In this document: in pieces, positions 12,201 through 41,396 of the stretch
Numbering within the stretch: the first letter of the stretch is position 1
Layout of the letters: each line of letters opens with the position of its first letter
NCBI GenBank assembly: GCA_003117195.1
Contig: BDSI01000005.1
Location: 1,162,857 to 1,226,856 of the forward strand
Direction of reading: 5' to 3'
Length of the DNA: 64,000 nucleotides
Origin: Eudorina sp. 2006-703-Eu-15
Taxonomy: Eukaryota; Chlorophyta; Chlorophyceae; Chlamydomonadales; Volvocaceae
The notes under the pieces: model-generated
The model's input: the letters and a program-made list of their open reading frames with translations, nothing else
What the model was told of the DNA's origin: nothing
The model's database searches: none
Position numbers and translations under genes: made by a program

Positions 12201-13424
12201 ATTGAGAGACAGCCAAAGGGGACCCTAAATGTCCCCTTGGCGGGGGAGATTGAGAGACAGCCAAAGGGGCCCCTCACGAAGAGCGGACCCACACTCGCGG
12301 CGTCCCAGCAGGCCCCACCAGACGCCTCCAGGCCCACAACAACAACGATTTCGCTTTGCGTGTTCCAGTGTGTGGTGAGGAGGATGCGCCTGTCCACACC
12401 ACATCACACGACACCGAAGCCGGCCCCACCCCTGCTCCCTGCCGCCTGCCTTCTACGTTTGGTATGTCGACCAGTTCCCTAAGTAAACCCCCCGTTGCTC
12501 TCCCTCGCCGTACCGTACCACACCGGAACCCCATGTCCCCAGCTGCGCCCACCTCCCCCCTCGCCGCACCTGGAGGCTGGTCCTGCGGCCGGTGATCCGC
12601 CGGCTGGGGCCCCGCAGCGCCAGCGCCAAATCGACGTCGCCGTCGACCGCATCCGACATGCGCCGGGCTCTGTCCATCGCCCGCGCCAGGGCCTCGTCCT
12701 GCTCGCGTGTCACTGAGAAGTTGAGCGTCGTGCCGCGCCGTCGGATCGCGCCGGCGCGGCTCAGGCCCGTCCCCGAAAACCTTCCGATGGTGAGCAATGA
12801 CGGCTCCGCCTCTGGCGTCGTCACATCCGTAGCCGCCGTCGCCGCTGCCGCCGCCGCCCCGGCAGCCGCGCGCAACGCCGTCGGCAGCTCCGGCTCGTCG
12901 CCGGCGCCGGCCGGCGGCAGCTGCCCGCCGTTGGCGTCGGCGTCGGCATCACCCGGGGCGCTGTACGGCTGCGGATGGAGAAGGTTGGCGTTACGGCGAT
13001 GTTCCTCAGCATGCTGGGCTGGCTCCGGTTGGCTGTGCGCGTGGGAGAGCTGCAGGACCGCCGCATGCAGCGCGCGGCGGTGTTCCCCGGCCGCGCCACC
13101 GGGGAGCGGCGGCCGCGGCTGCGGTCGCGACGGTGGGTCCAGCAGCTGCGACTGCGGCGGCGGCTGACCCGTGGGTCGCAGAGCGCCGTAAGGCCCCTGT
13201 GCGGCACAATCGGAGCCACTGCCGCCACCGCCGCCGCCATAGATGTCCGGTTGTGAGGTCGTGCTCGTCAGATCCGACGGCGGCCAATGCAGGCCTAGGC
13301 TGCGCGGGCTGCGCCCTGGCCTGTCGCCCCCATCGCCGGGTTTGCCGGAGAGGTGTGTGTCGTACGGCAATGAGGACCACTTGGCGACCTGGCGGGGGAG
13401 AAAGCAGGCGGCAGAACAAGGCAT
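257..13424 (-). CDS. C2-domain inositol polyphosphate 5-phosphatase, 22 exons
   Basis: Predicted to remove the 5-phosphate from phosphoinositides or soluble inositol phosphates, probably recruited to membranes by its C2 domain. Exons in transcript order (high to low coordinate): 13424-12570, 12044-11826, 11499-11402, 10895-10742, 10450-10345, 9903-9764, 9329-9240, 8983-8939, 8532-8455, 8227-8024, 7797-7422, 6843-6701, 6355-6041, 5013-4861, 4337-4252, 3895-3776, 3602-3494, 3133-3047, 2762-2692, 2197-1855, 1428-1003, 826-257. All joins keep phase and total 4,788 nt (1,595 residues plus stop). Residues 1-390 are low complexity, 391-524 a C2 domain, 525-1180 the 5-phosphatase domain, and the rest a C-terminal region with a Gly-rich stretch. 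The start is the first ATG of the long N-terminal exon. The acceptor of exon 3 (11499) lacks a pyrimidine tract and is the weakest join. The TGA at 257-259 is taken as the end; a further exon outside the window cannot be excluded. Confidence 0.85.
1508..1771. repeat. (TATAA)n pentanucleotide microsatellite
   Basis: About 260 bp of nearly pure TATAA repeat, with a short CATAA block near 1602-1630 and again at the right end, in the 5-phosphatase intron between exons 2197-1855 and 1428-1003. It is the most AT-rich stretch of the window. The open frames through it (YYIIL repeats) are artefacts of the repeat. Confidence 0.95.
5149..5245. repeat. Fold-back element with 22-bp perfect inverted arms
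   Basis: Arms at 5149-5170 and 5224-5245 are exact reverse complements (CAGGCAGGCAGAACA is the core of the left arm), separated by 53 bp. It lies in the 5-phosphatase intron between exons 6355-6041 and 5013-4861. The spacer carries a segment (GTGCGTGACATGCAAGG) also found, in varied form, in other introns of the window. Confidence 0.85.
6041..8227 (-). other. Low-complexity insert within the phosphatase domain
   Basis: Exons 8227-8024, 7797-7422, 6843-6701 and 6355-6041 encode about 320 residues rich in Gly, Ser, Asn, Pro and Ala, placed between the conserved QECLYK segment and IRLLLFAR. The last part of 6355-6041 (GGEFRDLWEDRLK) looks folded and probably returns to the catalytic core. The reading phase is kept through all four exons, so this is retained coding sequence and not missed intron. 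Long disordered inserts of this type are common in volvocine proteins. Confidence 0.7.
8630..8725. repeat. Short tandem repeat (CTTGACCTCCC-like) in intron
   Basis: Six to seven imperfect copies of an 11-14 bp unit containing TTGACCTCC in the intron between exons 8983-8939 and 8532-8455. The same intron (8861-8900) also has one copy of the CTACCAATTTCC unit that is tandemly amplified near 26.4 kb. Confidence 0.8.
9337..9460. repeat. 25-bp tandem repeat built on GACCCGTGGGTC
   Basis: About five copies of a 25-bp unit whose core is the palindrome GACCCGTGGGTC (the first copy has GACCCATGGGTC), in the intron just upstream of exon 9329-9240. The same 12-bp palindrome is scattered elsewhere in the window. 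Confidence 0.9.
9764..10895 (-). other. C2 domain exons of the 5-phosphatase
   Basis: Three exons (10895-10742, 10450-10345, 9903-9764) encode a C2 fold. The first begins LAVRLLQATDLSRSK and contains DPYAVVS, the second DPFWDEFFVFDV followed by ELKVKVYDH, and the third FMGQVRVPV. The aspartates of DPY, DPFWDE and VYDH are typical calcium-loop positions of C2 domains. The usual acidic 'DD' before FMG is missing: the exon join gives WRPVFMG, so one calcium ligand may be lost or a small exon may have been missed. Calcium-dependent membrane binding is therefore an inference from the family. Confidence 0.85.
12113..12285. repeat. 48-bp minisatellite, about 3.5 copies
   Basis: Near-perfect copies of a 48-bp unit (containing CCAAAGGGGACCCTAAATG) in the first intron of the 5-phosphatase gene. 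Because 48 is a multiple of three, the repeat is open on both strands and yields misleading 16-residue protein repeats. Confidence 0.95.
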
Positions 13425-14817
13425 CGTGGCCTAAAGGGCAGCTTTCTGGGGAGGTGGCAGTCGAGCGAATCGACCCGTGGGTCAGTGCAGACCCTGTCGA
13501 GCACGGCGGTCGCATGCCTGGGGCCAGGGGCCTCTATCAGGGCCTCCGAGGTGCACTCGGGCGCTCCGAAGCTTTACACAACAGCAGGTCGGCGGTCGTC
13601 GCCGTGCTAGGCTACAGCCGAAGCACCCGACTTTGCCAAATCCCGGCGTTTGAAAAATTATTTCTTTGGGCCAACAGTATAATCTCCGCTACGATTCTGA
13701 GTTTAAACCCATTAAACTGGCCTGCAGCGAGGTCGACGGCGTTGTGAGCAGGGCTTCGCCATTGAAATCCCCCCGGCCGACCTCCTCCAAAAGACGGTCC
13801 ACAGCAGCGATGGCATCTTCAAGCTGCACCAAATGACATCAGTGATGTTAGCATATGGATGGGCCTGCTGACCTCGGGTTACTGTTCACCAGGTCGCTGA
13901 ACGGAAACTTATGCATAGAAAACATCTTGATGACATGTATCATAATTGCAGCACTGCCTCTCTAATAGCGTTTCAGGCCCCGAGGGGCACCGTCGCTGAA
14001 TAACGGTACCCATGTCTGTCCTCAAGTAGAAGGAATCTTGCCAAGTGTGCTGACCCTTAGCTAGTGCATGACGCAATAAACATTATTGCTACAAAAACTC
14101 ACCAATTTCTCTTCGTCCGCCTCCCCCATACCATATGAGCTAGCTGCGTCGCTCTTGGCGCCTCATAACAATGAAGATTTCATATTATGAACTACATCTG
14201 TCAGAGGCTTCATCTGTGTGGTTTATTGTTGCAGGCGGCGGACGGACATCCATCGACTTAGTTCGTGCAGCCATAACATCCCATTCATTTACAGCAGAAA
14301 CAAAACGAAATCCATGAATCAAGTAAGTCAATTTTATTTCTTGGTTACAGGGAAACCCTGTCCAAGCTATTCGTTGGTACAACAGGATTCTTTGTTTACG
14401 TTGTTTATGTAGATTACAGATAGACTTGCGGAAAGCAGTGACCATACCCGTATTGTTACAATATATGAAAAGCATAAGTAACGCTAGAAGTATGAGTCAT
14501 ACAACAAACAGAACCTGACTTTCGTGCCATCATGCCTGCTTTGCTGTGAAGAACGAACTGCGCCGCAAGCACTCTTGCTGATCTAAGGAGTGAGCATTTC
14601 AACGTCGGTCCCACGTCCCCAAAGGACAAGCGAACGACTCAACATACCTCCAAGCCTGCGTTTGCTTCTACGTCACTCTCCGGGTGCAGTGGCTACGCTA
14701 GCGCAAACGGGCTTGTTACGCAATGGCCGGGTCGGGTCTCAGGAGCCGGGTCCTGTCTCAGAGGTCGGGCGCTGGGTGCCCCAGGTTGGTCCCCTTACCG
14801 TCCACATTCCCCGTAGA

Positions 14818-15010
14818 AACCGTTACAGGGTGGACCCGAGTCCCTCCATCACCCGCGAGGGGGGTGTCATGCAGCCATACCGGCCAACACACCAGGTTAC
14901 CAGCGCGCCAGTATTTCCTCTCCTGGAAACCTCGCCAGACCCGCCGAATCACATGGCGGGGATGGAGCCGGGATTCGAACCACGTATCTCTGGACAGAAT
15001 GCCAGTGTCA
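14818..15010 (-). mobile_element. Degenerate tRNA-derived SINE copy (internal deletion)
   Basis: Similar over about 190 bp to the better-preserved element at 39500-39793. Shared blocks include CCATACCGGCCAACACACC, TCTCCTGGAAACC and CTGGACAGAATGCCAGTG. On the minus strand it carries a perfect RNA polymerase III B box, GGTTCGAATCC. Compared with the reference copy, about 70 bp near its left end is missing. Confidence 0.75.
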
Positions 15011-15169
15011 GGCTGTGGAACCGTGGCGGGGACGGCGGCAGCAGCAGCAACGGCAGGCAACGAAGTGCATCCACACACGGCCGCCGTACATCGGATTTCG
15101 ATGCGGGGCAAGGCGCCAGTCATTGGGTATCGGGGTAAAATTAATTCATACGGACTGGGGTTAGTAGTA

Positions 15170-15442
15170 ATCGTGACAAGGTGGACCCTACGTCCCGACC
15201 GGGTGTTCCAACAGGCCCAGATAGCTCGCATCAACCCCTATCAAGGACTTTGCACCCAACCTCCATCACCTGCGGGCGGGTCATGCAGCCATACCGGCCA
15301 ACACACCCGGTCGGGACTCGGGTCCACCCAGTAACGATTAACTGCTACACCAGGTTAGTAGTGCGCGAGGATTGCCTCTCCTGGGAACCGCACCAGACCC
15401 GCTGAATTACTCGGCGGGGAGGGGGACGGGATTCGAACCATG
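15170..15442 (-). mobile_element. Degenerate tRNA-derived SINE copy
   Basis: Second copy of the same family, about 160 bp from the first and in the same orientation. It shares GGGTGTTCCAAC, CCCAGATAGCTCGCA and CCATACCGGCCAACACACC with the copy at 39.5 kb, and again has a GGTTCGAATCC B box on the minus strand. The tRNA-like head beyond the B box diverges from the other copies. Confidence 0.75.
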
Positions 15443-15541
15443 TTGTAGATGCTGGGAATGATTGCGAGAGTGAGATAGGGACTCTGTAGCAGCGCGACAT
15501 AAAACCTTACTCGAGATGTCAATAACTTCTATTTTCTTTGC

Positions 15542-15588
15542 GTAGGCAGGGCTTGCTGTCCTGCTACAGGACAGCAAGCCCTGCCTAC
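15542..15588. repeat. Perfect hairpin, 22-bp arms, 3-nt loop
   Basis: 15542-15563 is the exact reverse complement of 15567-15588, with the trinucleotide CTA between. There is no mismatch. It lies in intergenic DNA just right of a SINE copy. It could be a young fold-back element or a small-RNA hairpin; the sequence alone does not decide. Confidence 0.9.
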
Positions 15589-16495
15589 AGGCGCACTTGG
15601 CTGTCTGCTCAACAACATACAAGTGGTACAACCTACGATCCATTTTAATAAAGTGTATCGAAGTGGCGTACGTTTGTGAATGACAAACTAAGCCACCTGT
15701 GTACCTTCAAAGCTGGTCCCTGCCGGCCGACCCTGGCAGGCCCTAGCGGACCAAGCGGACCAGCTAGCCGTTCCGTGGCCGACGGGCGTAGACCAAAAAC
15801 ATACAACTCTTCCAACAACGTATTAATTAAATACATGGCGTCGTAAGAGATCGAGAGTTGTTCCTGGTTGTTGCAGGTCTCTGGTTAGGTTCATCATGGA
15901 AGCCGAGGGCTAGGAGACCCTCGGAGACCCCGGGGTCACTCTTCATCGCTGTACTCGACGTCGAATCGCTGGGCAGAGCCAATGTTTTTCCTTGTGTTGA
16001 AACTGTATGTACATTAAATTTAGTGCATGATGGCACAAACTGCGCTAGGAGACAGCCACATGCGCGAACAAATGGGGAAGAGCGGTTGGAACCAAGTACA
16101 GAGCAAGCCGTAAAACTAGGCATCAATATGATTCATCATGAAAAGACCGATGCAAATGTAAAACGTTTTTAGGAAGTCTATCAGCAGCCGGATTGTCCGG
16201 AACGGCCCAACGACTCGTAAACGTCAGCATAGTTACATCTATGTAAAGTCAGTTTCTGCATATACCTTTGTTTACCAAGGCAATTTGGCGTAGGCACCTA
16301 TTCCGATTTGCACTTCGAAGGGAGTGCGTACACTGCGGCATAGTTGTGATTATGTCGTTCTTGAAATTTACCTTGCGAAATTCTTATATTTCATTTCATA
16401 CTACTGTCTTAGTATAATCGCCATGTTGATCTAAAACGCGACATTTTTTCGCCTTTGGAAGATTCCTTTTTTCTTTCGCGTATGCAATTTGTAGT

Positions 16496-36693
<20,198 letters not shown>

Positions 36694-37745
36694 GGGCCTC
36701 TGTTCAGGTAGCCCGGTAGGTACCCATATGGGTCGCACTGTCGCTTCGTATGTGGGCCCTATGGTTGTGTGGGCCCTATGAGATGCACCGAAATGAGATG
36801 GGACTCCAGGGCTCCGGCGGGCAGGGAAGGGCAATGGGGACATGTGCAGCCGCTTCTTGGCGTGACGCTCGTTGAAAACAGAATACAGGTGGACAGGAAG
36901 ATGGTGGTGAAGGGAGTCGGTGGGGATACACTAAAGGGGGGGAGAGGGTGTGACCGCAGACACGCGCGGGGTTGGCCGCGGTAGGCTGCCCGGGGGGAGG
37001 TGGGCTGGCGCACCTGGCAGGGAGGATACATATCCCATATGGTCAGCCATGGCACGACTTTTGCTGCCCAGCGCCCCTGGGATAAGGCAGTAGTGCGCGA
37101 GTTTGCGCGCGCCGGGCCCCGAGGCGGGGTCCGAAAGGGAGATGGCAGGTGGGTCCCGACGCGGTGTGGGTGCGTTGTGAAAGGACAGCGCGCATCGCGT
37201 TTCTGCACCAGGTGGGCCATGCGAATGGTGGATGGTGATAACTGCTGCTTCATTCCGGGCATGGAGGCAATTGCTTCACTGGTTGTCGGTTTCCAAGGAC
37301 GAGATGTGGTTTTGTTTAGATGCGTTGAGCTTTGGGTTTGAGGTTCAGCGTGCGTTCCGCGTGCTTTACACGACCATGATGACGTTGTCACTCACGGTTC
37401 TTGCAATTGGAGCTGAATTCCTAATGGAACTGCGAGCCTGGCAGCTAGGGCTGTTAAACGCCATAGCAACAAGCATAGGCGCCACTTCCCGAGTGCAAAT
37501 TCAAACTCATTGTCACATACATTTACCCGCCGGTCGGCATTTGAACTAAAAGCGCTCTACATGCCGCGCAAGGAGACCGTACGGCAAACAACGGTTGGGA
37601 AGGCTGCGAGCCTTAAATAATAACTTCCCAATTCGACAGTAAAAAGTAATATAGCGAATTTGCGTGTAATTGCGGCTTGTTGCAGCCCCGTTCCGACCCT
37701 GTGAGAGACCTGTTCCGACACAGTAAAGTTCGGCATCCATTGACA
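36694..37745. other. Intergenic region with unassigned open frames
   Basis: About 1 kb between the NACHT-WD40 gene and the small gene at 37746. A plus-strand open frame at 37232-37549 (105 codons, containing WLSVSKDEMWFCLDALSFG) looks protein-like in composition, but I could not place it in a family or connect it by splice sites to either neighbour. The region must hold the 3' end of the upstream gene and the promoter of the downstream one. Confidence 0.4.
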
Positions 37746-38502
37746 ATGTCCAGGCAAGTATTATTGCTCATGCCAGGATTCTGAAATGAAATTGTTTCAG
37801 GAAACGAGTGCCCTGTTTACATACTATGTTGCGGTCGACTGCTGTCGGCTTGCAGATACAACGGTGGCAACAACCAGCAGCCCTTCCAGCCGTATCATGG
37901 GAATGATTTTCAGAACAGCGGCTGGTCCTACACGGGTCACAACTCGAACAGCCGGGTGGCTTTCTATGAGAACGATCAGGGTGAGTTCCTGGCGGGAAAT
38001 TCGATTTCAACTTTCAAGTTCCTGTTATGGACTGGTTCTTAAAATACGCACAACGTGCCTACCTCGCAGGCGTAAAGATGGATTACTATTACACCACTGG
38101 TAAGCAGGCCTGCCGCACTGTGCGGGCCCCAGCGGGTCCCGTCCACCCATCGCACCCTGCGCCAGCGTGTAGCAATATTGTGTGTTTGTGATGGCCTTTG
38201 AGACTCTGTGCCCCCTGTTTCGTATGCTTTTGCGACACAACGCTAGTCAGTTAGTTGAATCGTGTTGAATGCCTTCCGTGATGCCGTGTCGCGATGCTTT
38301 CCAGCCCGCGATGCCGTTCGCGATGCCCTTCTCTCCCCCACTGTTGTCGCGTCCCGCCGCAGGCACCACGAAGACCTCCATGGATCACCCCAGCCGGGGT
38401 AGCACCCAGCTGTTCCGCAGGGACCTGTCGGCCAACGAGCACCAGGCCGTCCTGAACAACCCGCGTGTCCACACCGGCAAGGGCTACTACACCAAGAAAT
38501 GA
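37746..38502 (+). CDS. Small conserved-looking protein of 100 residues, function unknown
   Basis: Four exons: 37746-37753, 37856-37980, 38070-38099, 38363-38502 (303 nt including the stop). The first exon holds only ATG, TCC and two bases. Its 3' border, AG/GCAAGT, is a GC donor of perfect consensus, and the joined product begins MSRYNGGNNQQPFQPYHG. Without this join the second exon has no start codon in frame. The N-terminal half is rich in Asn, Gln and Tyr; the C-terminal half (GSTQLFRRDLSANEHQAVL, then NPRVHTGKGYYTKK) is basic. There is no signal peptide, membrane segment or known domain. The compact gene and strict codon phase suggest a real gene under constraint. I do not recognise its function; a cytoskeletal or flagellar role is possible but unsupported here. 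Confidence 0.75.
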
Positions 38503-38585
38503 AAGTCAACGATGACTTGTAATCGCGATGTACCACATGTTCGAGCATGGATGTGTGCAATTCCGATGTATTTGAATGCCGAACG

Positions 38586-38590
38586 TGTAA
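38586..38590 (+). promoter_or_regulatory. Candidate TGTAA polyadenylation signal
   Basis: Volvocine algae use TGTAA as polyadenylation signal. Copies lie at 38518-38522, 38586-38590 and 38679-38683, that is 16, 84 and 177 nt after the stop of the small gene. The first is very close for a normal 3' UTR, so the second or third is more likely. No transcript evidence is available. Confidence 0.35.
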
Positions 38591-39499
38591 AAATGGCACG
38601 TCGGGGAACGCCTGAAGATACTCTTCCGCCATAGTAAGATATTCGAGTCAGGACAGGGGCAGGATGCGCGTTGGCGGCTGTAAAGTCTACCTCATTTGGA
38701 TGGATTCACCTCATCCGAGGGTATGCGTGGGTAGGATTGCAGGCAAAGAAATGTATTGAGTGACCGAACTCACTCGGAAGCTAGATAATGTTATATCGGG
38801 TACTTTGCAGATTGCTGTTTTGCTGATGTGATAGCCCGCACCGAGCCCAACCTGTACCGTATGTTACACCGCCTCGGGTTTGTTGTTCTTTGGCATGGTG
38901 ACCTCGTGCATCATGCGTATGATAATAAAACCGCAAAACATGGGCGCGGTAGTTAGTCGCATCGAGTTTACGGTTGTATTGTCCGTTTGTAGCAGTTCGT
39001 CTCGATTTTCTGCATACTTGTCGTTAGTACTTAAGCCTTGCGTTGGTTCTTACATCATGGAGATAATCCGGATCAGCCGGTTCTCACATCATGTGAGATA
39101 GTCCGGGTCGGCTGTAAGAGTTTGTTTCCAATTTCGGTTGCTTCGTATCCCACCGTTCGTGGCAAACTTGACATGATTTAAGCAGTTGCTTAACAATTGC
39201 TTACAGCATTCGCAAATATGCAAAAAGCAGTACAACGACGATGCTCGAAACGCGCATTGGAAACGTCCGTACCTTCACAATAATGCACCTCTAATTGCCT
39301 TCAATGCTCCAGAGCATCTTACAAAATATTAAGCTCACATGTGAAATGATGCAATTAAAGGTGGAAGTCTGGAGCGTGAAGTAAGGTATGCCGTACGTCC
39401 ATGTGGAACTGTTACAGCAGCGGAGGCAAGCGTCCCGCAAGAAGGTAATGGCAATGGGAGGGGAGCGAGGCGACGGCTGTAGCGGACGAAGCAAGGATT

Positions 39500-39793
39500 T
39501 TGTAACCGTTACAAGGTGGACCCGTATCCCGACCGGGTGTTCCAACGGGCCCAGATAGCTCGCAGGTGCCTCGTCTCATCAACCCCTACCAAGGACTGCG
39601 CACCCATCCTCCATCACCCGCGGGGTGGTCACGCAGCCATACCGGCCACTACACCAGGTTACCAGCGCGCCAGGTTTGCCTCTCCTGGAAACCGCGCCAG
39701 ACCCGCCTAATCACACGGCGGTGAGGGGACGGGAATTCGAACCGCCGATCTCTGGACAGAATGCCAGTGTCTTTCCCATCAGACGACCCCCCC
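39500..39793 (-). mobile_element. tRNA-derived SINE with 9-bp target-site duplications
   Basis: A 294-bp element flanked by the direct repeat GCAAGGATT at 39491-39499 and 39794-39802. On the minus strand the head at the right end is tRNA-like and includes a B box (GGTTCGAATTCC, one insertion relative to the other copies), and the tail ends near the left junction with TTGTAACGGTTACAA. Two damaged relatives lie at 14.8 and 15.2 kb. It has no coding capacity, so its movement would rely on a LINE reverse transcriptase. The tail does not resemble the 3' end of the LINE in this window, so a different partner is likely. Confidence 0.88.
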
Positions 39794-39899
39794 GCAAGGA
39801 TTGGTACAAAGGAGGCGCGCGAGCAATGACAGCTGAAAGGAGCTAGGAGCGAACATACAATGGCCGGGGTGGCGCCGTGTGTTGTTGTGCAAAGTAAGT

Positions 39900-40281
39900 T
39901 CAGAGCAGGACCTTGCCGACGTTTACGTCATCCCAGCGTTGCAGCAGGCTCGATTGGATTAGCGGCCGGTCAAACAGGGTCAACCCATGAGGAACCATGT
40001 CGATAATCCACGCGGAACGAACGAGCAAGCTGGAAAATGTGAGGGTTTCCAGTCTCATGCACCCAAACATGGCGTGGATGTATGTCGGCCCGTGTGGGCT
40101 GTTGTCGACACCCAGGTCCAACACGCCGAGTACGCCGGGTGTTGGGGATGAGACGGGCCAACGCAGGCAAAAGCTGGTTCAGAGCACGCTGGCGCTTGCA
40201 CACGGGCGGCAGCTGCAGGCCATGCGGGAACATACACGACCTGTGGCGCCACATGGCCAGTTTCACTTGCATGCTCTCCAC
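39900..40281 (-). pseudogene. Possible leucine-rich-repeat gene remnant
   Basis: Two overlapping minus-strand frames give LNQLLPALARLIPNTRR and then, in a shifted frame, VLDLGVDNSP followed by CMRLETLTFSSLLVRS. The spacing of leucines resembles leucine-rich repeats interrupted by one frameshift. No start, splice sites or further repeats were found. It could be chance. Confidence 0.25.
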
Positions 40282-41350
40282 CTTGGGTGACTAAACATGA
40301 ACATGAAGAGAAGTTTCATTGTGATATTGCATCCTGCACATGTGCCGCGTTACTGTAAACTGATGAGTACCCGCGCGCATAAGTGCGCATGTCCCAAACT
40401 TCGCCACTGTTCATAACGAATACAATGAAGCGTCCGCTATGGACATATGAAGGAAAAATGTTTATGTCATTGGGGTCCACAGCGTCGCTTCACAGATTGA
40501 CGCCTGCTTGTATTTCAGCACTTCAGTGGCTGCGCGATGTTTCCAAATGCCGCGCCTACAGGATGATGCACATATTTATTTGCATTTATTGCATTCATTG
40601 CGCAAACCGAGCCGTGGCACGCGCTCCTTTACAGAGGTGAACGTTCCGCCCTCGCGGTACAACCGTCTTCCCTGAACGTGCAATCAGCCCATGCCATTTT
40701 CGGTAGATCAGTTTGCAAGCATAGATACCATGATGTACGGCGACACATGGGCTCAAGTAGGCAAGTTGGTGTCCTCTGTACGGGGAGTCAATAACGTCGT
40801 ACAGTCCACACGATACTGTAGCGAGGCTGCGAGGGGCAGCTTAATTAGCGGTGACCTCTAACAATTGGACGCGATTTGTCCACAAGCTTTGGTTTAAATT
40901 AGATTCATATGGCCAACACTTTGACTCAAACTTCCATTCCTCGCACGTCTGGCCGCGTTGACTGACGACGCCCGACACCGAACGTGACGACGGACCTTGC
41001 CAGCATTGCCAATCCACTCAACACGGTTCAGCAAGCACTCATGGCTCATTGCAACCACCCTTCCCATGCTTTGCTGCCGGCAGCAGCAGATGCAAGTCGA
41101 CTTGGCGCTCAGGCTGCAACCGAGAACGCGGGATTCATGGCAGTCGGTTTCGAAGCAAAAAGACATAATATATTAATACAATAGGACTGTACATCTGTAC
41201 TCAGGTTTTGAGCGCGCCAAAAGAGGATCAGGACAATAACTGGGGAAGCCCGACCTTAATTGCCACGGTAGCCTTAAAGGTTGACTCGCTGATGGGAAAT
41301 ATGCTATAAGTAGGCCATAAACAGGGTCCGGCGGACCCGGATTGTACGAC

Positions 41351-41396
41351 CGGCGGACCGAAGGCGGACCTGAATTATGTGCCTTCCGGTCCGCCG
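41351..41396. repeat. Imperfect hairpin with GC-rich arms
   Basis: 41351-41365 pairs with 41381-41396, leaving one bulged base; CGGCGGACC and GGTCCGCCG form the outer stem. Further CGGCGGACC-like words lie just upstream (41333-41350). It may be a relic of a small inverted-repeat element. Confidence 0.6.

Larger units (their letters stand above)
13425..16495. other. Intergenic region between two divergent genes
   Basis: About 3.1 kb between the start of the 5-phosphatase (minus strand) and the start of the NACHT-WD40 gene (plus strand), so it should hold both promoters. Parts (13.8-14.5 kb, 16.15-16.49 kb) are clearly more AT-rich than the genes. It contains two degenerate SINE copies and a perfect hairpin, described separately. 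Weak open frames at 15.6-16.2 kb on both strands show no recognisable domain. I see no clear TATA box. Confidence 0.6.

Noticed and set aside
11640..12482. 280-codon plus-strand frame with 16-residue repeats
   Set aside because: The repeats are the 48-bp minisatellite in an intron; the opposite strand carries splice-consistent 5-phosphatase exons on both sides.
14960..15442. tRNA genes suggested by GGTTCGAATCC boxes
   Set aside because: No cloverleaf with acceptor stem and anticodon arm can be completed; the boxes sit in repeated SINE copies.
15827..16172. Overlapping protein-like frames on both strands
   Set aside because: No start, splice or domain support; they lie in an intergenic region next to SINE remnants.
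37232..37549. 105-codon frame resembling, very loosely, a checkpoint clamp N-terminus
   Set aside because: Only a handful of spaced residues agree and no splice-consistent continuation was found, so no function is assigned.
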